Positions 29,057 to 39,128 of a DNA stretch of 64,000 nt are shown piece after piece. This DNA comes from Anaerolineae bacterium (GTDB lineage Bacteria > Chloroflexota > Anaerolineae > 4572-78 > J111), in contig JAHDWA010000023.1 of assembly GCA_023382535.1 (NCBI GenBank), positions 1 through 64,000 on the forward strand, in the 5' to 3' direction. The translations under genes and the position numbers were made by a program. Positions within the stretch are counted from its first letter, which is position 1; the number at the start of each line of letters is the position of its first letter. The notes below the pieces were generated by a model. The model was not told the origin of the DNA. It saw only the letters and a program-made list of their open reading frames with translations, and made no database searches.

Positions 29057-29131
29057 CGGTGACTGGCATTTTTCTCCTGGCAGGACGATTGAGAACAACA
29101 AAGCTTAGAGCTAACCAGTCGCCAGTCACCT
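29057..29131 (-). repeat. 75-bp palindromic dispersed element, copy 1
   Basis: Ends are GGTGACTGGCA and GCCAGTCACC in inverted orientation; the middle carries AAGCTT and CTCCTGGCAG. Its reverse complement aligns along its whole length with 44864-44938. The similarity also extends a few bases into the flanks (CTAA on one side, GAGTARTAC on the other). Confidence 0.85.
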
Positions 29132-29233
29132 TTAGTCTGAGCGTTATGGTAGTGGCGCCTGTAACAAGAAGCACAAAATAGAGTTAAATTATCCCCCCTT
29201 TCTAAACAATTCATCAAGAATATGTTACACGCT

Positions 29234-29264
29234 CGTTCCCACGTTTCGTGTCAGTTCGGGAACG
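29234..29264. repeat. CGTTCCC-type inverted repeat, copy 1
   Basis: CGTTCCC 29234-29240 pairs with GGGAACG 29258-29264. A longer version is at 44593-44629. Confidence 0.55.
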
Positions 29265-29479
29265 CTGTGGGGAATCTGTATCCAAATCTATATCTTTTCC
29301 ACCAAAAAGATATATTGCTCTTTCTTCAGTTTTGCCATAGGCTAGAACGGTCGAATTTCACCCTCACTTTTGAGCCAGCCTCAGAAAAAGATTGTCCTCC
29401 CCGCTTGCACACGTAGAAAAAGCCCCCTGAAAAAGTACAAGAATTCATTATTCTTTTACAAATCTAAGGAGCTTTGACC

Positions 29480-32287
29480 ATGAGATTAAAGATTATCGTG
29501 TTGAGTCTGCTGGCGGCGGGAATGTTAGCCCTGCTGCGTTGGCCCGGCCTGGCCCTGGCGGATGGCCCGGCTATTTGCAGCACCCCGAACTTGCCGATCC
29601 CTGATGCCGTTGCTGATACTCAACCCGGCCTGGTAACGGATACTCTCAGTGTGGCCCAGAGCGGGGTCATGACCGACCTGAATGTCTCGATCACCGCCAA
29701 CCACGATTGGGTAGGAGATCTCAGCTTCACCTTGACTCACCTCGATACGGGTAATTCTGTCACCCTTATTGACCGGCCCGGCACGCCGCCAGGGGAGTTT
29801 GGCTGTAATGGCGACGACATCGCCGCCACGCTTGACGACGAAGCAGTAACTCCGGTCGAAGATGTCTGTAATCGGCCAGGTCCTATCGCCATTTCCGGCG
29901 TTTTTACCCCCAATAACCCTTTAAGCCTGTTTGATGGGGAGGACATTGCCGGGACGTGGCAGTTAACCGTCTCCGACCACGCCGGCTTGAGCACAGGCAG
30001 TCTGGGGCAGTGGTGCCTGATCCCGGCCCCGCAAGCCGATTTGGCCCTCAATAAGCAGGTGAATCACGCTAATCCGGCGGAAAACGAGGTGATTACCTAC
30101 ACCGTGCGTCTGAGCAACAATGGACCGGATGAGGCGACCAGCGTGGTCATTAGCGACACCCTGCCGGTCAGTCTCACGTTTGTCTCCGCCGATCCCAGCC
30201 AGGGGACCTACAATGAGGGAACCGGTTTCTGGGAAGTTAACAGCCTGAGTGCGGGTCAGAGTGCTACCCTGACCCTGGCGGCTATGGTCAATGGGGCCAC
30301 GCTGGGCCAGACTATTATCAATACGGCTGAAATTGGCTCGGCGGACCAGCTTGATTTGTTTAACGCCAATAACGCCGACGATGCGGTGATCAGGGTAACC
30401 AGCGCCGACCTAGCTCTAACCAAAACGGTCAGCCAGCCCACTCCCGGAGAAAACGAAGTGATTAGCTATACGGTCACGGTTTCCAACAATGGGCCGGACG
30501 GAGCGACCGGGGTCGTCGTCAGCGACACGCTGCCGTTCAGCCTGAGCCTTGTTGCCGCCAGCGTAAGCCAGGGCAACTACGACAGCAGCGGTGAGTGGTC
30601 CGTGGGCAAACTGCTGGCCGGCAGAGCCGCTACCCTGACTCTAACCGCAACAGTAGAGGCCGGCGCCGCCGGGCAGACAATTACCAATACGGCCCTGGTG
30701 AGCGCCTCGGAGCAGAATGACGCGGACAGCAGCAATAACAGCGCCGATGCGCCCATCACCGTGACCAATGCCGATTTAGCCGTGAGTAAGATCGTAGATA
30801 ATCCCGGCCCCAAAGAGGGTGGGCCGCTGCTCTACACCGTCACCGTGACCAACAACGGGCCGGACGATGCCACCGGGGTGGTTGTCGGCGACACGCTGCC
30901 GCTCAGTGTGACTCTGGCTGCTTCGAGCGCCAGCCAGGGTGACTACGACAGCGCCACGGGAAGGTGGCAAGTAGGTGATTTAACCGCCAGCGCCAGCGCC
31001 ACCCTGACTCTCTCGACTACGGTCCAAACAGGCACAATTGGACAAATTATCACCAATACGGCGGCCATCAGCGCCTCAGACCAGTCGGACGCCGATTTGG
31101 GCAACAATACCGCCGATGCGGTCGTCAGGGTCAGCAGCGCTGACCTGGCCCTGAGCAAAACGGTGGACCAGGCCCAGCCCGACGAAAATGAACTGATTGT
31201 GTACACGGTGGTGATGACCAACCAGGGACCGGATAACGCCACCGGCGTGGTTATCAGCGAGACGCTGCCGCTGAGTCTCACCCTGGTCACGTCGAGCACC
31301 AGCCAGGGCAGTTACGATAGCAGCGCCGGACGCTGGCAGGCCGGCAGCTTGGCGGCGAGCGAGACGGCTACCTTGACCCTGACGGCGGCGGTGAACGCCG
31401 GAACGGCCGGACAAACCCTGACCAATACCGCTGAGGTGAGCCAATCCGACCAATCCGACCCATTTACGGCCAATAATCTTGCCAGTGTCCCGGTCACTGT
31501 GACCAATGCCGACCTGGCCGTGAGCAAGAGGGTAGATAACCCTAACCCCAGGGAAAACGACCTGTTCAGTTACACGGTGACGGTGAGCAATAACGGGCCG
31601 GATAACGCCACCGGCGTCGTCATCAGCGAGACGCTGCCGTTAAGCCTCAGCCTGGTTATCTCCAATGTAAGCCAGGGGAGCTACAACAGCAGCCTGGGGG
31701 CATGGGAGGTAGGGAATCTCCCGGCCGGCCAGAGTGCGGCTTTGACTCTGACGGTGGCCGCCCAAGTGGGCACCGCCGGGCAAATCATCATGAACACGGC
31801 TCAAGTGGGGGCGGCGGCGCAGGGAGACACAAATGAAGGTAATAATACCGCCAGCATCACCACAACAGTGGTCGGCGCTAACTTATCTATCAGCAAGACC
31901 AGCGCCGAGGCGGCAGCCGCCGGCAGCGTGTTTACGTATACCATTACTGTGACCAACAGCGGCCCCTCGGCGGCGACAGGAGTTGTTGTCAGCGATACCC
32001 TGCCGGCGGAATTAAACTTTGTATCGGTGGAGCCGGGTCTGCCCACCTGCGCCGAAGCGAGCGGCGTTATTAGCTGTACGCTCGGCACGCTGGACAATGG
32101 GGCTGCCATCAGCCTGACCCTGGCGGTTACTCCCACCACGGTCGGGACAGTGACCAACACTGCCAGCGTAGCCAGCAATGAAACCGATCCCACCCTGGCG
32201 GATAACAGCGCTACGGCGGAGACCATCATTGGTCCAGCCGCGCCGGAAGCCGCGCCGGTCTATTTGCCCCTAATTGCAAAAGAATAG
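29480..32287 (+). CDS. Secreted DUF11-repeat surface protein with proprotein-convertase P-like domain
   Basis: A 935-residue exported structural protein. The N-terminal signal peptide ends near ALA-DGPA (about residue 29). Residues 30-185 form a beta-domain with DLNVSITANHDWVGDLSFTL and GTWQLTVSDHA, typical of the P-proprotein (proprotein convertase) domain. Six DUF11 repeats of about 120 residues follow, each opening like ADLAVSKIVDNP and containing a YTVxVxNNGPD signature. The protein ends in VYLPLIAKE, a tail pattern seen on many secreted Chloroflexota proteins. Start ATG 29480 follows AAGGAG at 29466-29471. It probably extends from the cell surface as an adhesin or sheath component. Confidence 0.88.
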   Translation: MRLKIIVLSLLAAGMLALLRWPGLALADGPAICSTPNLPIPDAVADTQPGLVTDTLSVAQSGVMTDLNVSITANHDWVGDLSFTLTHLDTGNSVTLIDRPGTPPGEFGCNGDDIAATLDDEAVTPVEDVCNRPGPIAISGVFTPNNPLSLFDGEDIAGTWQLTVSDHAGLSTGSLGQWCLIPAPQADLALNKQVNHANPAENEVITYTVRLSNNGPDEATSVVISDTLPVSLTFVSADPSQGTYNEGTGFWEVNSLSAGQSATLTLAAMVNGATLGQTIINTAEIGSADQLDLFNANNADDAVIRVTSADLALTKTVSQPTPGENEVISYTVTVSNNGPDGATGVVVSDTLPFSLSLVAASVSQGNYDSSGEWSVGKLLAGRAATLTLTATVEAGAAGQTITNTALVSASEQNDADSSNNSADAPITVTNADLAVSKIVDNPGPKEGGPLLYTVTVTNNGPDDATGVVVGDTLPLSVTLAASSASQGDYDSATGRWQVGDLTASASATLTLSTTVQTGTIGQIITNTAAISASDQSDADLGNNTADAVVRVSSADLALSKTVDQAQPDENELIVYTVVMTNQGPDNATGVVISETLPLSLTLVTSSTSQGSYDSSAGRWQAGSLAASETATLTLTAAVNAGTAGQTLTNTAEVSQSDQSDPFTANNLASVPVTVTNADLAVSKRVDNPNPRENDLFSYTVTVSNNGPDNATGVVISETLPLSLSLVISNVSQGSYNSSLGAWEVGNLPAGQSAALTLTVAAQVGTAGQIIMNTAQVGAAAQGDTNEGNNTASITTTVVGANLSISKTSAEAAAAGSVFTYTITVTNSGPSAATGVVVSDTLPAELNFVSVEPGLPTCAEASGVISCTLGTLDNGAAISLTLAVTPTTVGTVTNTASVASNETDPTLADNSATAETIIGPAAPEAAPVYLPLIAKE

Positions 32288-32417
32288 CCCTCTGCGGATG
32301 GTTCTTCTTGCCGAATTGGCTAATATCTGGTTAAATTATCCTAGATAGACAGCGATTAAAATGAGGAGTCCAAAGTGTATGTTGGACTCCTCATTTGACC
32401 TTACTCAGGGAGAGACA

Positions 32418-33428
32418 ATGACCATCCAATGGGGCGTAGGTATGTGGCAACTGCCGCCCCAGCAGTTGATTGAAGTCGTCCAGTTGTGCGAGCAACTGGG
32501 TTACGACCAATTTTGGCATGCGAATCACAAGCTGGACCGCGATATGACCGTCGGTTTGACCCTGGCGGCGGTGTATTCGCAGCATCTCAAGCTGGGTACG
32601 TTTATCGCCGACCCGTATGTGATCCATCCGGCCATGACCGCCGCAGCCGTCGCCACGCTGGACGAGTTATCGGGCGGGCGGGCGGTGCTGGTCCTGGGGG
32701 CGGGGATGATGGGCTTCAGGGCGATGGGCTTTGAACGCCGCAAACCATTGACGGCAGTTGAAGAAGCCATCCACGTTATCCGCCGTCTTTGGGCCGGGGA
32801 GACGGTAACGTTTGCGGGGGAAGTTATCCGGGTGAAAGAGGCGCGGCTGGGCTTTAAGGCCCGGCCCGATATTCCCATCTTCATTGCCGCGCGGGGGAAT
32901 CGTATGTTCCGGCTGGCCGGGCGGCTGGCCGATGGGGCGATGATCTCCACCTATGCCACGCCGGAGGGAGTTCGCTATGCTATGAGCCAGGTGGCCCAGG
33001 GAGCGCAGGAGGCCGGGCGCTCGCCGGCGAGCGTAGCGGCTATCTTGCGGGTAGATGCCTGCATCAACGCCGATGTGCAGGCGGCGCGAGCCGCGGTCAA
33101 GCCGATTATTGCCGGTTCGCTCGGCAGCAGTTACCCGGACCGCGCCTTTGTCGAGGCGGCCGGCCTGACCGTCCCTGTGGAACTGGAGGAGATCATCCGC
33201 GAGGGGGATGAAGAGCGCATTTGGGCTGCTTCGGCCCTGGTGCCGGATGAATTTGTCGAGCATTTTGCCTGGGCCGGCGCCGCCGAACAGGTCGCGGCCC
33301 AGGTGGCGCGAGTCGTGGCGGCGGGCGTCACAAATATAACCATTGTTCCCAATCCCCCCAATGCGGTTACACCCACCCTCACCGCTTTTGCCCACGGGGT
33401 GATCCCAAAAGTGGTTCTATTGAGCTAA
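32418..33428 (+). CDS. LLM-class flavin-dependent oxidoreductase
   Basis: A 336-residue luciferase-like TIM-barrel protein, probably F420- or FMN-dependent. Family features include LGTFIADPYVIHPAMTA, the helix ELSGGRAVLVLGAG at about residues 84-97, and ARLGFKARPDIPIFIAARGNRMF. These match the F420-dependent (MER/ADH-like) branch. Start ATG 32418 follows CAGGGAG; an in-frame upstream ATG at 32361 would add 19 residues with no family counterpart. The substrate is unknown. It converges with the cupin gene. Confidence 0.87.
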   Translation: MTIQWGVGMWQLPPQQLIEVVQLCEQLGYDQFWHANHKLDRDMTVGLTLAAVYSQHLKLGTFIADPYVIHPAMTAAAVATLDELSGGRAVLVLGAGMMGFRAMGFERRKPLTAVEEAIHVIRRLWAGETVTFAGEVIRVKEARLGFKARPDIPIFIAARGNRMFRLAGRLADGAMISTYATPEGVRYAMSQVAQGAQEAGRSPASVAAILRVDACINADVQAARAAVKPIIAGSLGSSYPDRAFVEAAGLTVPVELEEIIREGDEERIWAASALVPDEFVEHFAWAGAAEQVAAQVARVVAAGVTNITIVPNPPNAVTPTLTAFAHGVIPKVVLLS

Positions 33429-33480
33429 GAGCTTGTTGAGCGCGGCACTAATTTGATCGTTGTCGCTCGTACCTCCGCAG

Positions 33481-33924
33481 TTACCATGGGGGCAACGTAC
33501 TGCGGGTACCGGCTGTACTTGGTGGGCCCGCCTCCTGGTATTGTTCGTCGCTGACCTTTTCCAGCCACTCAACCGCTTTGCCGTCGAGCTGTTCCTGAAT
33601 GGCAATGTGCGTCATAGCCGTGGTTGCCGTAGCGCCGTGCCAATGCTTCTCACCCGGCTCAAACCAGATCACATCGCCGGGATGAATTTCCTCGACCGGA
33701 CCGCCCCAGCGCTGGGCCAGGCCGCAGCCGGCAGTCACAATCAAGGTCTGCCCCAGCGGGTGGGTGTGCCATGCCGTCCGAGCGCCCGGCTCGAACGTAA
33801 CACTGGCGCCGCGTACCCGGGCCGGCTCGGGCGCCTCAAACAGGGGGTCAATGCGGACCGTGCCGGTAAACCACTCGGCCGGTCCTTTACCGGAAGGCTG
33901 TGAGCCGTTTCTTTTGATGTCCAT
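33481..33924 (-). CDS. Single-domain cupin protein
   Basis: A 147-residue cupin. The metal-binding motifs are [14 protein letters not shown] (two His and Gln in place of the usual Glu) near residue 51 and [11 protein letters not shown] near residue 92. The arrangement resembles small cupins related to (R)-mandelonitrile lyase or carboxymuconolactone-decarboxylase-associated proteins. Start ATG 33924 follows AAAGGAA; a GTG at 33942 lies inside that ribosome site. The last 20 residues, Pro/Ser/Thr rich, look unrelated to the fold. It is 30 bp behind an aldo-keto reductase and probably co-transcribed. Confidence 0.82.
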   Translation of the reverse strand: MDIKRNGSQPSGKGPAEWFTGTVRIDPLFEAPEPARVRGASVTFEPGARTAWHTHPLGQTLIVTAGCGLAQRWGGPVEEIHPGDVIWFEPGEKHWHGATATTAMTHIAIQEQLDGKAVEWLEKVSDEQYQEAGPPSTAGTRSTLPPW

Positions 33925-33954
33925 TTTCCGAATTCCTTTCACACCTTGCCTTGA

Positions 33955-34986
<1,032 letters not shown>

Positions 34987-35013
34987 CTAATTCCGAAGGT
35001 TACTTAACAAAAA

Positions 35014-35036
35014 AGCCAGGGGTAGATTCCCTGGCT
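35014..35036 (-). terminator. Terminator of the lysine aminomutase gene
   Basis: AGCCAGGG 35014-35021 pairs with CCCTGGCT 35029-35036, with A6 before and T6 after, so it works on either strand. On the reverse strand it follows the kamA stop codon by about 20 bp. Confidence 0.85.
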
Positions 35037-35054
35037 TTTTTCAAAGGCCGGCCA

Positions 35055-36428
<1,374 letters not shown>

Positions 36429-36466
36429 TGGCGGCCTCCGCTTAATTGGCAGGTGAATTTCTTGGG

Positions 36467-36495
36467 ATTATAGCAAGATATTGCGCTAATGTCAA
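36467..36495 (-). promoter_or_regulatory. Consensus promoter of kamA
   Basis: On the reverse strand TTGACA (36495-36490), exactly 17 bp, then TATAAT (36472-36467). Both hexamers are perfect. The transcript start would be near 36460, about 32 bp before the kamA start. Confidence 0.9.
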
Positions 36496-36530
36496 TGAAA
36501 AAAATTGTAAAAAGTGACCGGAACTTATTC

Positions 36531-36596
36531 AGTTTTGTTGGCTAAATCTAATTTGTACTATATATTTTATGCTATAACCCTTTGTATAACAAAACT
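36531..36596. promoter_or_regulatory. Inverted-repeat pair, candidate Lrp binding region
   Basis: AGTTTTGTT 36531-36539 and AACAAAACT 36588-36596 are perfect inverted arms with centres 57 bp apart in an A+T-rich stretch upstream of the Lrp gene. Lrp proteins often wrap DNA between spaced sites; assignment is by position. Confidence 0.5.
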
Positions 36597-36616
36597 TTAA
36601 ATATTTTGGAGTCAGC

Positions 36617-37078
36617 ATGGAGAAACTTGATGCGCTGGATAAACAGATTTTGGCCATCCTGCAGGAAGACGGGCGGGCATCGCACGTCAATATTGCCCGG
36701 CGGCTGGGGGTGAGTCACACCCGGGTGCGCGACCGGGTGCTGCGGATGGAGGAAGCGGGGGTGATTGAGGGCTATCAGGTGGTCATCAATCCTTCGGTGC
36801 TGGGCCAGGGTGTTCTGTGCATTGTCCAATTGGAGGTAGACCAGCGCCTGGATTTTGAGGAAACGGTCAGAGAAATGCTCAAGATTGACGAGGTGGTAGA
36901 GGTGACTAATCTAACCGGCCAGGTGGATGCTCACGTGCGGGTTTGGGCCAGGGATATTCCCCACCTGCGGGAAATTTTATACAACAAGTTAAGCACGCTG
37001 CCTGCTCACAAGAGCACCAGCTCGACGATTGTGTTGAAGCAGTGGCGCAAGCCGCTGGGATTGGGTGACTCTAATTAG
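36617..37078 (+). CDS. Lrp/AsnC family transcriptional regulator
   Basis: A 153-residue feast/famine regulator. The N-terminal helix-turn-helix is HVNIARRLGVSHTRVRDRVL at about residues 22-41, followed by an alpha-beta RAM effector domain (about 70-145). A GGAG site precedes ATG 36617. The gene is divergent from kamA across 188 bp that contain a kamA promoter and a spaced inverted repeat, so it most likely controls kamA and itself in response to lysine or another amino acid. Its 3' end overlaps the convergent exporter gene by 8 bp. Confidence 0.92.
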   Translation: MEKLDALDKQILAILQEDGRASHVNIARRLGVSHTRVRDRVLRMEEAGVIEGYQVVINPSVLGQGVLCIVQLEVDQRLDFEETVREMLKIDEVVEVTNLTGQVDAHVRVWARDIPHLREILYNKLSTLPAHKSTSSTIVLKQWRKPLGLGDSN

Positions 37079-38279
37079 GTTTGCCTTTCGGCAGAACAAC
37101 GGCTTTTGAGCGCGAGGGTGGCACGGAGGGGACTCTGTCTGCGTCGGGGAAAGTTTGGGCCAGCTCTTCATCACTGGGCAGTTCAACAGGGGGAGAGATA
37201 GCATAGGTGACATCTTCGGGCCAGGGATCCAAATTCAAAAGGCGGCAACGCACATAGTGGGCAATAGAGCCCAATGTAGCCAGCAGGGGCACAATGAGCA
37301 GGGCGCCCAGAATGCCCCATAAAACTACAGCGCCGATAATGGCCACAAAAATCAGGCCTTCATTCATGTTCAGGAAATAACCCATTACCCGCGGGCGCAG
37401 CCAGATAGCTTTGATCTGGATCAGCACAAAATAAAGGCCAAAAACCAGCAAGGCAAACCAGAAATTGGAAATAGGCAGAAAATCGGAGCCTTGAAAGAGG
37501 GCCACCAGGACCGCCAGGATAGCGGCAATCGTCGGTCCAACTTCGGGGATGACGGTCAAGACGCCCGTCAAGAGGCCCAGGGCCAGGGCGCCTGGCAGGC
37601 CGATGGCGGTCCAAACCACCATAAAAGTGATCCCGACAATCAGCATCAGTACCAGCGTGCCGCGTAAATAGGCCCACCAAATGACATCTATTTCTATAAG
37701 TAAACGACTCAGATCGGGTTGGGCTTGTTCGGGTGCCAGCCGGACAAGCCAGGCGACCAGGCGTTCGCCGTCGAGGAGCAGGTAATAGGTACTGACTAAA
37801 ATCACAATGAGCCAGGCAAAGCTGGTCGAGGTGCGCTCAATGACTGCCAGGGCGCCTTCTGGGGCCGGTGTGAATGACTCGGTGGTGAGTCTCAACAGGT
37901 CAGACAGCAGTTGTCCGAGATAGATTTGCTGATTGAAGAGAATGATGGGGTTCGCCAGCAGCTCTTCTAACTCGGCTTCAATGCCGATCAGGTAGGAAGT
38001 CAGGCCGGTTAACTGCCTGACCGCGACCGGGGCGAAGGTACTGGGGATGACAATTAATAAGGTTAAACACGAGAAATAAACCAGAGCCACTGCCCAGCCG
38101 TGAGGCAGGCGGGTATGAGTTGTCACCAGCCTGACCAGCGGATTTAGAATGTAAGCCAAAAGGATGGCAATCATTATCGGCTCGATCATGGGCCGAATCA
38201 CCCAAATAAACAAGCCGATACACACCAGGCTTATGGCAGCTACAAATGCCCGTGTGATTGGGCTCCACTGATAGGACAT
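37071..38279 (-). CDS. AI-2E/PerM family membrane transporter
   Basis: A 402-residue member of the AI-2E (UPF0118) family with about eight transmembrane helices. Characteristic segments are the N-terminal helix pair (ITRAFVAAISLVCIGLFIWV), the late GLLTGVLTVIPEVGPTIAAI near residue 240 and NEGLIFVAIIGAVVLWGILGA. Members include TqsA and sodium/proton antiporters, so substrate prediction is unsafe. It lies 35 bp after a DedA gene and is probably co-transcribed with it. The Pro/Ser-rich C-terminal tail of about 30 residues is cytoplasmic. Confidence 0.88.
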   Translation of the reverse strand: MSYQWSPITRAFVAAISLVCIGLFIWVIRPMIEPIMIAILLAYILNPLVRLVTTHTRLPHGWAVALVYFSCLTLLIVIPSTFAPVAVRQLTGLTSYLIGIEAELEELLANPIILFNQQIYLGQLLSDLLRLTTESFTPAPEGALAVIERTSTSFAWLIVILVSTYYLLLDGERLVAWLVRLAPEQAQPDLSRLLIEIDVIWWAYLRGTLVLMLIVGITFMVVWTAIGLPGALALGLLTGVLTVIPEVGPTIAAILAVLVALFQGSDFLPISNFWFALLVFGLYFVLIQIKAIWLRPRVMGYFLNMNEGLIFVAIIGAVVLWGILGALLIVPLLATLGSIAHYVRCRLLNLDPWPEDVTYAISPPVELPSDEELAQTFPDADRVPSVPPSRSKAVVLPKGKPN

Positions 38280-38314
38280 TTAACGCCTCGATCCCTGGTA
38301 ATTAGCGGTCTAAT

Positions 38315-38974
38315 TTAAGACTCAGCCGCGTCGGTTTGAATTGTTTTCGCCCGACGGCTCTGGAAGTATTCGAAGACGGGGGGCAACAAAGAGAGAAAAA
38401 TGATGACGACGACGACCAGTTCAAAGTTTCGTTTGACAAAAGGCAGGTTGCCAAAGAAGTAGCCGCCAAAGATGAAAATTGCGCACCAGAGGACTCCCCC
38501 CAAAATGTTGTAAAATATAAAGTGGCTGTAGGTCATGCTGCCCACCCCGGCCACAAAGGGGGCAAAAGTCCGAACAATGGGGACAAAGCGAGCCAGAACA
38601 ATGGCTTTGCCGCCATACTTTTCATAAAATTGGTGGGTTCGCTCCAGGTATTCTTTCTTTAGAAAGCGGATGTTGCCTGAAAATGCACGCGGACCAATGG
38701 CATGGCCGATCCAGTAATTAGCCGTATCGCCGAGAATTGCAGCAACGGTGAGCAAAATAAACAAGAAGATTACATTCAACCCGGAATTTTCAATGGCGGT
38801 CAAAGCGCCGGCAGCAAAAAGCAGCGAGTCGCCTGGCAAGAAAGGGGTTACAACCACCCCGGTCTCCAAAAAGATAATCAGAAACAGCAAGGCGTACGTC
38901 CAGGTTCCATAAGCCTGAGTCACTTTAGGCAAGACTTCATCGAGATGTAAAAAGAGGTTCAAGAGTTCAGTCAT
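38315..38974 (-). CDS. DedA family membrane protein
   Basis: A 219-residue DedA/VTT-domain protein. The family motif is present as ETGVVVTPFLPGDSLLFAAG (about residues 36-55), followed by NYWIGHAIGPRAF and FYEKYGGKAIVLARFVPIVRTFAPFVAGVG. About four to five membrane segments are visible. DedA proteins are linked to phospholipid flipping and membrane homeostasis. A AAGGAG site precedes the ATG. It is the first gene of a two-gene unit with the AI-2E family exporter. Confidence 0.92.
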   Translation of the reverse strand: MTELLNLFLHLDEVLPKVTQAYGTWTYALLFLIIFLETGVVVTPFLPGDSLLFAAGALTAIENSGLNVIFLFILLTVAAILGDTANYWIGHAIGPRAFSGNIRFLKKEYLERTHQFYEKYGGKAIVLARFVPIVRTFAPFVAGVGSMTYSHFIFYNILGGVLWCAIFIFGGYFFGNLPFVKRNFELVVVVIIFLSLLPPVFEYFQSRRAKTIQTDAAES

Positions 38975-39077
38975 TAGTATTAAGTTCTCCTTTTGTTGCT
39001 TGGGTCGCTTTCAAGCTATTGAATTTGAAACTACACTGAATAATATAGAGTACCATAACCGGCCATAATCGCAAAAA

Positions 39078-39106
39078 GAGGGAAGTCAGTAGGACTTCCC
39101 TCTTTT
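39078..39106. terminator. Bidirectional terminator after the K+-dependent pyrophosphatase gene
   Basis: GAGGGAAGTC 39078-39087 pairs with GACTTCCCTC 39093-39102, loop AGTAG, A5 before and T4 after. It terminates the reverse-strand hppA gene. Confidence 0.88.
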
Positions 39107-39128
39107 ACTACTGATTCAAGTCGAAATT

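Larger units (their letters stand above)
28895..29479. other. 585-bp intergenic region carrying two repeat elements
   Basis: No gene is supported here. It holds one copy of a 75-bp palindromic element (29057-29131) and a CGTTCCC/GGGAACG inverted repeat (29234-29264). The short ORF at 29222-29416 has no ribosome site or recognisable protein character. Confidence 0.6.

Noticed and set aside
29222..29416. 64-residue ORF
   Set aside because: No ribosome site, no protein-like pattern, and it crosses a CGTTCCC inverted repeat.
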